From: JBQCHF01 sp051953655
GTDB taxonomy: Bacteria > Actinomycetota > Actinomycetes > Motilibacterales > Motilibacteraceae
Assembly (NCBI GenBank): GCA_051953655.1
Contig: JBQCIO010000254.1
Location: 1 to 13,872, forward strand
Direction of reading: 5' to 3'
Length of the DNA stretch: 13,872 nucleotides
Shown: positions 7,244 through 12,766 of the stretch, piece after piece
Layout of the letters: each line of letters starts with the position of its first letter
How positions within the stretch are numbered: position 1 is the stretch's first letter
The notes under the pieces: model-generated
What the model saw: the letters and a program-made list of their open reading frames with translations, nothing else
Databases searched by the model: none
Told to the model about the DNA's origin: nothing
Made by a program: the position numbers and the translations under genes

Positions 7244-7399
7244 CGCACCTCCGCTCCCGCAGCCGTTCCGCGCCTGCCCGGGTCCTGGTGGCCGCACCGT
7301 GCACATCCGCACAAGCGGCAGGGAAAGATCGTGGCAGGGCACCCCCATGGGCGCATCCCGGGGCGGCGGCCGCGGGCGTCCATCGAGCACCATGGAGGG
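7244..7399. promoter_or_regulatory. Divergent STAS / lysX intergenic region
   Basis: 156 nt that must hold the promoters of both divergent genes. I find no good TANNNT box at a useful position on either strand. AGGGA at 7320-7324 lies 6 nt before an in-frame GTG at 7331, and GGAGGG lies directly before the GTG at 7400, so the lysX start is ambiguous between these two. Confidence 0.4.
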
Positions 7400-10300
7400 G
7401 TGAGCACCGCTGCGGCCGCCCGACCCGCCGAGGCCGGTCACGCCGCTGCCTGGGGCCGGCGCCTGCCCGGCTTCTACGCCCTGCTGCTGCGGCTGGCCGG
7501 CCTGGTGAGCGTCGTGGCGTCGCTGGTGCCCGACTGGCGCGACTACTTCGCGCGGTCCGAGGACCTGGTCAGCGTCCTCGTCGTCGGCATCGTCCCCTAC
7601 CTCGCCTACGGCGCGTTCCTGCTCGTCGTCGGCGCGTCGCTGGCCCGGCGCAAGCGGAAGGCCTGGTGGCTGCTGGTCACCGTGGTGCTCGGGCTGGACG
7701 AGCTCGACCGCCTCCGGCTGCTCGTCGTCGGCGGCCCGGACCCCGCCGTGCTCACCGGCGTGGTGGTCGGCGCGCTGCTGCTCACCGGCGCCTTCCTGGC
7801 CCGCGGGCAGTTCACCGCGCTCGGTGCCCCGGGCCGCGGCCGGCGAGCCCTGCTCGTGGGCGGTGTCCTCTTCGCCGCCTACGCCGCGGTCTCGGTGGCG
7901 CTCATCGCGGCCACCCACACCGGCACCAAGCGCAGCGCCCTGGACTACGCGTGGGACAGCGTGCTGCACAGCCTGGGCACCACCGACGTCGAGCCGGCCG
8001 TGCTGGTGCCGCACTGGGTGCACCTCGTCCTCGGCGTCCTCGGCGCCGCGGTGGTGCTCGCCACCACCTGGGTCCTGCTGCGCCCCCCCGAGTCGGCCCG
8101 CCGCCTGGACGAGGACGACGAGGTGCGGCTGCGCGCCGTGCTGGCCAGGACCGGCAGGCGCGACTCGCTGGGCTACTTCGCCACCCGCCGGGACAAGGCC
8201 CTCACCTGGTCGCCCTCGGGCAAGGCCGCCGTCAGCCACCGGGTGGTGGCCGGGGTGAGCCTGGCCAGCGGCGACCCCCTCGGCGACCCGGAGGCCTGGC
8301 CCCGTGCCATCGAGGCCTGGCTCGCCGAGGCCCACCTGCGGGCCTGGGCGCCGGCCGTCCTCGGCGCGAGCGAGGAGGGGGCCGAGGCCTACGTCCGTGC
8401 GGGCCTGTCCGCGCTCGAGCTCGGCGACGAGGCCGTCGTCGACGTCGAGGACTGGAACCTCGAGGGGCGTCCGATGCGGGTGGTCCGCCAGGCGGTGCAG
8501 CGCGTGCGCCGGGCCGGCTACACCTGCACCGTCCGGCGCCACCGGGAGCTCGGCGTCGAGGGCATGGCCGAGGTCGTGGCCGCCGCGGACTCCTGGCGCG
8601 ACACCGAGACCGAGCGCGGCTTCTCGATGGCGCTGGGCCGGCTCGGCGACGCCGCGGACGGGGACTGCGTGCTGGTCGAGTGCCGCGATGCCGAGGGCAC
8701 GCTGCGCGCGCTGCTGTCCTTCGTGCCCTGGGGGACCGACGGGCTGTCGCTGGACCTCATGCGCCGCGACCGCAGCGGTGACAACGGGCTGGTCGAGCTC
8801 ATGGTGGCCGACCTGATGGCCGCCGCGCCGTGCCTGGGCGTCATCCGCGTCTCGCTGAACTTCGCGATGTTCCGCGGCACCCTCGAGCGCGGCGGGAAGG
8901 TGGGCGCCGGCCCGGTCCTGCGGCTCACCCGCAGCGTGCTGCTGGTGGCCTCGCGCTGGTGGCAGATCGAACAGCTCTACCGCGCCAACGCCAAGTTCCG
9001 TCCGGCCTGGGAGCCGCGGTTCATCTGCTTCGCGCGCAGCGGGGACCTGCCCCGGGTGGCCTTCGCGGCCGGCACCGCGGAGGGCTTCCTGAGCACGCCG
9101 AGCCCCGGCACGCTCTTCCGACGTGGTCGGGGGGAGGGGGTGTGGACCCGGCTCGAGGACGACCGGCAGGACCAGGACCGGCAGGACCAGGACCGAGAGG
9201 CCGCCGCGGTCGCTCCGCCGCGCCCCGAGGGGCCGGGGCGAAACCGCCGCGAGGCGAGCAGCGCCCGTCCCGTAGCCTTGGCTGCTGTGAGCGAGAGCCC
9301 CCGCCCCCCTGCCCTGGACGTGCCGGTCGACGACCTTCCCGAGCAGATGCGCGTCCGGCGGGAGAAGCTCGACCGGCTCCGGGAGCGGGGCGTCGACCCC
9401 TACCCGGTCGGGTTCCCGCGCACCACCACCATCAGCGACCTGCGGGCCAAGCACACCGGCCTCGAGGCCGACGTCCGCACCGGCGAGCGGGTCGGCGTCA
9501 CCGGCCGGGTCGTGCTCAACCGGGTGGGCGGCAAGCTCACCTTCGCCACGCTCCGAGACGGCACCGGCGACCTGCAGGTCATGCTCAGCCTGGACACCGC
9601 GGGTGCCGAGGCGCTCGAGACGTGGAAGCAGGACGTCGACCTCGGCGACCACGTCGGCGTCGAGGGCGAGGTCATCACCTCCCGCCGCGGCGAGCTCTCC
9701 GTCCTGGCCGACCGCTTCGCCATCACCAGCAAGGCGCTGCGCCCGCTGCCGGACAAGCACCACGGCCTCACCGACCCCGAGGCGCGGGTCCGCCAGCGCT
9801 ACGTCGACCTCATCGTGAACGCCTCGAGCCGGGACATGGTCCGCGCGCGAGCCACCGTGCTGCGCTCGCTGCGCGCGACCCTGGACCGGCGCGACTTCCT
9901 CGAGACCGAGACCCCGTTGCTGCAGCCGCTGCACGGCGGGGCCGCGGCCCGGCCGTTCCGGACGCACCTCAACGCGTTCGACCAGCAGATGTACCTGCGG
10001 ATCGCGATCGAGCTCTACCTCAAGCGGCTCGTGGTCGGCGGCATCGAGCGGGTCTACGAGATCGGCCGCAACTTCCGCAACGAGGGCGTCGACTCCACCC
10101 ACAGCCCCGAGTTCACGATGCTGGAGGCCTACGAGGCCTACGGCGACTACGACACGATGGCCGACCTCACCCGCGACCTCGTGCTCGAGGCGGCGCGCGC
10201 GCTCGGGCGCACGGTGGTGCCCGACGGCCACGGCGGCGAGATCGACCTCGAGCAGCCCTGGCGGCACGCGGGCGTCCACCAGCTGGTGTCCGAGGCCGTC

Positions 10301-10798
10301 GGCGAGCCGGTCGACGTCGGCACGGACGAGGCCACGCTGCGCCGCATCGCCGCCCGCGTGCACGTGGAGCTGCAGCCGCACTGGGGCCCGGGCGAGATCG
10401 TCCTGGAGCTGTTCGAGAAGCTCGTCGAGCACACCCTGCTGCAGCCGACCTTCGTGAAGGACTACCCGGCCTCGGTGCGCCCTCTCGCCCGCCCGCACCG
10501 CTCGGTGCCCGGCCTGGTCGAGGCCTGGGACCTGGTTGTGGCCGGCGTGGAGCTGGCCCCGGCCTACTCCGAGCTGGTCGACCCGGTCGAGCAGCGCCGC
10601 CGGCTGGTCGAGCAGTCCCTGCTCGCCGCGGGCGGCGACCCGGAGGCCATGCAGCTCGACGAGGACTTCCTGCGGGCGCTCGAGCACGGGGCCCCGCCGA
10701 TGGGCGGGCTCGGCATGGGTGTGGACCGGCTCATCATGCTGCTCACCGGCACCGGCATCCGCGAGACCATCGCGTTCCCGCTGCTCAAGCGGGAGTAG
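7400..10798 (+). CDS. lysX: Bifunctional lysylphosphatidylglycerol synthetase / lysyl-tRNA synthetase (LysX fusion)
   Basis: 1132-residue fusion. Residues 24-228 hold about six membrane segments (near 24-44, 56-82, 88-110, 115-134, 150-172, 207-228). About 240-575 is the DUF2156/MprF GNAT-type domain ('RDSLGYFATRRDKA', 'SGDPLGDPEAW') that moves lysine from Lys-tRNA to phosphatidylglycerol, lowering surface charge. A hydrophilic linker (577-640) with a DRQDQ tandem repeat leads to a class II lysyl-tRNA synthetase: OB fold, 'ELYLKRL', motif 2 FRNEG at 892-896 with 'SPEFTMLEAY', YSELVDP with Glu1058, motif 3 'GMGVDRL' with Arg1110. The tail strongly resembles M. tuberculosis LysX as I remember it ('VEQRRRL', 'LLAAGGDPEAM'). 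The residue aligned with the lysine-pocket Asn of E. coli LysRS is Pro1054. GTG 7400 is preferred over GTG 7331 because the extra 23 residues look untranslated; this is not certain. It occupies the usual lysS slot before lsr2. Confidence 0.93.
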   Translation: MSTAAAARPAEAGHAAAWGRRLPGFYALLLRLAGLVSVVASLVPDWRDYFARSEDLVSVLVVGIVPYLAYGAFLLVVGASLARRKRKAWWLLVTVVLGLDELDRLRLLVVGGPDPAVLTGVVVGALLLTGAFLARGQFTALGAPGRGRRALLVGGVLFAAYAAVSVALIAATHTGTKRSALDYAWDSVLHSLGTTDVEPAVLVPHWVHLVLGVLGAAVVLATTWVLLRPPESARRLDEDDEVRLRAVLARTGRRDSLGYFATRRDKALTWSPSGKAAVSHRVVAGVSLASGDPLGDPEAWPRAIEAWLAEAHLRAWAPAVLGASEEGAEAYVRAGLSALELGDEAVVDVEDWNLEGRPMRVVRQAVQRVRRAGYTCTVRRHRELGVEGMAEVVAAADSWRDTETERGFSMALGRLGDAADGDCVLVECRDAEGTLRALLSFVPWGTDGLSLDLMRRDRSGDNGLVELMVADLMAAAPCLGVIRVSLNFAMFRGTLERGGKVGAGPVLRLTRSVLLVASRWWQIEQLYRANAKFRPAWEPRFICFARSGDLPRVAFAAGTAEGFLSTPSPGTLFRRGRGEGVWTRLEDDRQDQDRQDQDREAAAVAPPRPEGPGRNRREASSARPVALAAVSESPRPPALDVPVDDLPEQMRVRREKLDRLRERGVDPYPVGFPRTTTISDLRAKHTGLEADVRTGERVGVTGRVVLNRVGGKLTFATLRDGTGDLQVMLSLDTAGAEALETWKQDVDLGDHVGVEGEVITSRRGELSVLADRFAITSKALRPLPDKHHGLTDPEARVRQRYVDLIVNASSRDMVRARATVLRSLRATLDRRDFLETETPLLQPLHGGAAARPFRTHLNAFDQQMYLRIAIELYLKRLVVGGIERVYEIGRNFRNEGVDSTHSPEFTMLEAYEAYGDYDTMADLTRDLVLEAARALGRTVVPDGHGGEIDLEQPWRHAGVHQLVSEAVGEPVDVGTDEATLRRIAARVHVELQPHWGPGEIVLELFEKLVEHTLLQPTFVKDYPASVRPLARPHRSVPGLVEAWDLVVAGVELAPAYSELVDPVEQRRRLVEQSLLAAGGDPEAMQLDEDFLRALEHGAPPMGGLGMGVDRLIMLLTGTGIRETIAFPLLKRE
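9161..9195 (+). repeat. 15-bp in-frame tandem repeat in the LysX linker
   Basis: Two exact copies of GACCGGCAGGACCAG (9161-9175, 9176-9190) plus the first 5 bases of a third. They encode DRQDQ twice in the charged interdomain linker from residue 588. The unit is a multiple of three, so copy-number change keeps the frame. Confidence 0.85.
9273..9289 (+). promoter_or_regulatory. Possible internal leaderless start for stand-alone LysRS
   Basis: TAGCCT (9273-9278, TANNNT) lies 8 nt before an in-frame GTG at 9287-9289, just at the junction between linker and synthetase (residue 630 of the fusion). Translation from here would give a 503-residue soluble lysyl-tRNA synthetase, about normal LysS length. 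There is no -35 and no experimental support; spacing is 1-2 nt longer than ideal. Confidence 0.25.
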
Positions 10799-10805
10799 GA
10801 GAGCA

Positions 10806-10949
10806 ATGGACGTCCTCGAGGCCATCATTCCGCCGGCCGTCATGTGCATCATCTTCATCGCGGTCGCGGTCACCGCTTTCCGCGCCACCGACGGCGCCCG
10901 CAAGCGCGGAGCGTCCTCGCGCGGTCGCGGCCGGTCCACCAAGCGCTGA
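10806..10949 (+). CDS. Small single-TM basic-tail protein
   Basis: 47 residues, not recognised as a named family. Residues 5-25 form one hydrophobic membrane segment starting 'AIIPPAVMCIIFIAVAV'. The rest is strongly basic and low-complexity (Arg/Lys/Ser/Gly), so a cytosolic tail with the N-terminus outside is expected from the positive-inside rule. It starts 7 nt after the lysX stop with GGAGAG just upstream of ATG 10806, so it is almost certainly co-transcribed and probably coupled to lysX. A partner or stabiliser of the membrane half of LysX, or an RNA/tRNA-contacting tail, are possibilities only. Coding likelihood rests on spacing, Shine-Dalgarno and clean TM-plus-basic architecture. Confidence 0.7.
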   Translation: MDVLEAIIPPAVMCIIFIAVAVTAFRATDGARKRGASSRGRGRSTKR

Positions 10950-10983
10950 GGTTCTTTCCTCTTTCCCGGGTGACCCTTTGTGG

Positions 10984-11010
10984 CGGGGCGGCCCGTTCGC
11001 GCCCGCCCCG
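10984..11010 (+). terminator. Candidate terminator hairpin after lysX / small ORF
   Basis: CGGGGCGG (10984-10991) pairs perfectly with CCGCCCCG (11003-11010) around an 11-nt loop, 35 nt after the small gene's stop. No T-tract follows, so it is either a U-less terminator or a leader hairpin of the lsr2 transcript. Confidence 0.35.
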
Positions 11011-11194
11011 GCCCGATTGACCTTCCACCCGCCATTTCGCGGCTCTTTTACGCCGATCCCCCGGGGTCTCGGCCGCCATTTTCCCGGCGCTTGTGGGAAG
11101 GCTTTGGACGGGCCGCTAATCCTGTGGTTGAGTGTGGGCCCCCCTCCATTGCATTCGGGGCTGAAATCGTTCCCGGCTGCAATCTTTGACAGTG

Positions 11195-11200
11195 AAAGGA
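11195..11200 (+). promoter_or_regulatory. Shine-Dalgarno that decides the lsr2 GTG start
   Basis: AAAGGA lies 6 nt before GTG 11207. The in-frame ATG-less extension starting at 11186 lacks such a site, and Lsr2 homologues start MAQKV, which is what GTG 11207 gives. Confidence 0.75.
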
Positions 11201-11206
11201 AACCCC

Positions 11207-11563
11207 GTGGCTCAGAAGGTGCAGGTCATGCTCGTCGACGACCTCGACGGCGGCGAGGCCGACGAGACGGTGAGCTTCTCGCTGGACGGCGTCGCCTACG
11301 AGATCGATCTGTCCACCGCCAACGCCGAGGCCATGCGCGAGACCCTCGCGCAGTACGTCGGGGTGGCCCGGCGGGTCGGCGGTCGCGCGGCGGCGGCCCG
11401 CGCCACCGGCGGCGGCCGGGCGCGCAAGGCGGCGGCTCCCAGCGCCGACGGCGGCCGGGACACCGCGGCCATCCGCGCGTGGGCGAAGGAGAACGGCTAC
11501 GAGGTGAGCGAGCGCGGCCGGATCTCCGCCAAGGTGCTCGAGGCGTACGACGCCGCCCACTGA
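11207..11563 (+). CDS. lsr2: Lsr2 family nucleoid-associated protein (H-NS-like xenogeneic silencer)
   Basis: 118-residue DNA-bridging protein of Actinobacteria that coats AT-rich and horizontally acquired DNA. The N-terminal dimerisation/oligomerisation half begins MAQKVQVMLVDDLDG and continues through 'ETVSFSLDGVAYEIDLS'. An Ala/Arg/Gly-rich linker (about 60-80) joins it to the C-terminal DNA-binding domain ('AIRAWAKENGYEVSERGRI'), whose RGR at 103-105 is the AT-hook-like minor-groove element. Length and ending (EAYDAAH) are typical. It is probably monocistronic: a 257-nt leader region lies upstream and a strong hairpin downstream. It lies between the LysRS gene and clpC, as in mycobacteria. 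The last codon and stop lie within the first unit of a 13-bp repeat array. Confidence 0.98.
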   Translation: MAQKVQVMLVDDLDGGEADETVSFSLDGVAYEIDLSTANAEAMRETLAQYVGVARRVGGRAAAARATGGGRARKAAAPSADGGRDTAAIRAWAKENGYEVSERGRISAKVLEAYDAAH

Positions 11564-11647
11564 GGCCACCCGCTGAGACAGGCCGCTGGGGCCACCCGCT
11601 GAGACAGGCCGCTGGGGCCGCCCGCTGGGACAGGCCGCTGCTGCGGG
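11557..11647 (+). repeat. 13-bp-periodic tandem array starting on the lsr2 stop codon
   Basis: Seven consecutive 13-nt units, alternating two forms (A: CCGCTGAGACAGG, B: CCGCTGGGGCCAC), i.e. about three 26-bp repeats. Unit B0 (11557-11569, CCACTGAGGCCAC) spans the last codon and stop of lsr2. The motif CCGCTG recurs at 11570, 11583, 11596, 11609, 11622 and 11635, exactly 13 bp apart. Copies A1/A2 are identical; A3 has one change, B2 one, and B3 is diverged. The period is not a multiple of three and no gene reads it, so the array is 3'-UTR/intergenic. Confidence 0.9.
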
Positions 11648-11697
11648 TGAAGGGCACCGACGATGCGATCGCTCCGGTCGCGGGTGCCCTTCACCCG
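11644..11697. terminator. Strong hairpin terminator between convergent lsr2 and SDR gene
   Basis: Perfect 15-bp inverted repeat: CGGGTGAAGGGCACC (11644-11658) and GGTGCCCTTCACCCG (11683-11697), with a 24-nt loop. It lies 80 nt after lsr2 and 33 nt beyond the SDR stop, so it can serve both genes. No T-tract, as is common in high-GC Actinobacteria. Confidence 0.75.
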
Positions 11698-11730
11698 GGG
11701 GGCCGTCCTGGGCCCGGCCCGCGGGTCCGA

Positions 11731-12447
11731 TCAGCCGCGGTGGACGACCTCGGTCTCCCGGGTGGAACGGTCCGGGCCCGTCCCCTGGCGGTGCAGCCGC
11801 CAGTAGTGCTCGGCGATCACGTCGGGCTCGAAGCCGGGCGAGCCGACCATCCCGCTGATCGTCACGGTGCCGACGGTCACCCCGGCCGGCGCGAGCTCCA
11901 GGGCCGCGGCCTGCACCAGCGCCCGCAGCGCCGCCTTCTGGGCGGCCAGCACCCCCCAGCCCGCGTGCGGGGCGAAGACCACCCCGCCCCCGGTCGCGAG
12001 CACCGTCCCGTGCCCGGCCGCCCGCATCGCCGGCGCCACCTCCTGCAGCGCCACCACGAACGAGGTGGCCCCCACCTCCAGCGCGGCGCGCAGGGCGTGG
12101 ACGTCGACGCCGTCGACCGGGCCGTCCACGAAGACCGACTGGTTGACCACCAGCGCCTCCACCGGCCCCCGCTCGGCGACCGCCCGCCGGAGCCCGGCCC
12201 GCAACGAGGCCTCGTCCCCGGCGTCGGCCGCCACGGCTCCGGCCAGCGCCGCGCCGTGATCGCGGACCAGGGCCGCGGCCTCGCCCTCCAGCCGCTCGGC
12301 GCCGCGGGCGAGCAGGCTCACCGCCCAGCCCTCCCGGGCGAACCGTCGCGCCACCGCCAGCCCCATCCCCGGCCCGGCGCCGACCACGGCCAGGTGCGGG
12401 ACCGGGTGGGCGGGGGCGTCCGTGGACGGGCTGCTCATGTCGGTCAT
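11731..12447 (-). CDS. SDR-fold protein with degenerate active site
   Basis: 238-residue short-chain dehydrogenase/reductase-like protein. The N-terminal nucleotide-binding loop GAGPGMG (23-29) and 'ARRFAREGWAVSLLAR' are classic; the NNAG-type strand is replaced by 'VVNQSV' (100-105). The catalytic Tyr-x-x-x-Lys reads Leu167-x-x-x-Lys171, and the residue 13 before it, usually Ser, is Gly154. The normal Ser-Tyr-Lys triad is therefore absent although the cofactor site looks intact. It may bind NAD(P) without classical reductase activity, or use other residues. Start ATG (complement of 12445-12447) has AGGA 7 nt upstream; a second ATG three codons later lacks one. Convergent with lsr2, divergent from clpC. 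Family firm, function unknown. Confidence 0.85.
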   Translation of the reverse strand: MTDMSSPSTDAPAHPVPHLAVVGAGPGMGLAVARRFAREGWAVSLLARGAERLEGEAAALVRDHGAALAGAVAADAGDEASLRAGLRRAVAERGPVEALVVNQSVFVDGPVDGVDVHALRAALEVGATSFVVALQEVAPAMRAAGHGTVLATGGGVVFAPHAGWGVLAAQKAALRALVQAAALELAPAGVTVGTVTISGMVGSPGFEPDVIAEHYWRLHRQGTGPDRSTRETEVVHRG

Positions 12448-12766
12448 GAGCGCATCCTGGCGCGCCCCGCAGGACCCCGCTCGCCGACCGTGGCCGCCCG
12501 TTCGCTGGGGGCGTAGAGGCAGGGCCGCTCGTGCGGAACACCGCCGCAGGTCCCTTCAGTTGTGCCCCACGTCGTCGATCGGGTCTACACGACCCACCCG
12601 TGGGGGACGTAAGCAGCAGCGACAGCCCACTGCGACACCTACTGCTGTGAGATCCACTGCGGGGACCGGACTGGCGACGACGTGAGCGGTCCCGGCGTCC
12701 GGGACTAGCATGCGGAAGGACAGGGAACGGACCGTCTTCCTGCCCGACCGCTCTGTGAGGAGCGAC
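12448..12766. other. SDR / clpC divergent intergenic region (319 nt)
   Basis: No gene is supported here. It holds the putative clpC promoter (12683-12711) with a palindromic spacer, and a sequence resembling the ClgR box (CGC-N5-GCG core within 12499-12516). On the SDR side CAGGAT/AGGA just before the ATG could act as -10 or Shine-Dalgarno. CCCAC-CC-GTGGG near 12593-12605 is a small palindrome. Nothing else stands out. Confidence 0.6.
12683..12711 (+). promoter_or_regulatory. Putative clpC promoter with palindromic 17-bp spacer
   Basis: TGAGCG (12683-12688, weak -35) and TAGCAT (12706-12711, good TANNNT -10) are 17 bp apart. The spacer is exactly GTCCCGG-CGT-CCGGGAC, a perfect 7-3-7 palindrome. 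A start near 12718 would leave a leader of about 48 nt before ATG 12767. Confidence 0.45.

Larger units (their letters stand above)
10950..11206 (+). promoter_or_regulatory. lsr2 upstream region, comparatively AT-enriched
   Basis: 257 nt without a gene, with T-rich patches (near 10951-10965, 11034-11050, 11078-11083) unlike the rest of the window. A GC hairpin sits at 10984-11010. Near-consensus -35 hexamers occur (TTGACC 11017-11022, TTGACA 11186-11191), but neither has a matching -10, so I do not place the promoter. Since Lsr2 binds AT-rich DNA, autoregulation through these patches is plausible but only inferred. Confidence 0.45.

Noticed and set aside
7331..7399. Extended lysX N-terminus from GTG 7331
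   Set aside because: It has a better-spaced AGGGA, but the 23 added residues (His/Arg/Pro/Gly-rich) look untranslated; kept only as an alternative.
9287..10798. lysS as a separate gene overlapping an independent mprF gene
   Set aside because: The frame is open without a stop across the linker and domain order matches LysX; annotated as one fusion with a possible internal start.
11017..11022. TTGACC as -35 of the lsr2 promoter
   Set aside because: No TANNNT-like hexamer at 16-19 nt downstream; left unassigned.
6923..11035. Very long open frame on the minus strand opposite lysX (over 1300 codons)
   Set aside because: Only its last 106 codons are a recognisable protein (STAS). The remainder is an antisense shadow of lysX, rich in Arg/Gly/His/Gln with no domain, a common effect of GC-biased codons.
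11186..11191. Consensus -35 TTGACA upstream of lsr2
   Set aside because: A -10 at 16-18 nt would fall inside the start of lsr2 and none is present, so it cannot drive the gene.
11557..11647. CRISPR-like array
   Set aside because: Units are directly contiguous without spacers, short, and degenerate at the end; no cas gene.
11731..12447. SDR gene as a pseudogene
   Set aside because: Frame, length and cofactor loop are intact; loss of catalytic residues alone does not show decay.
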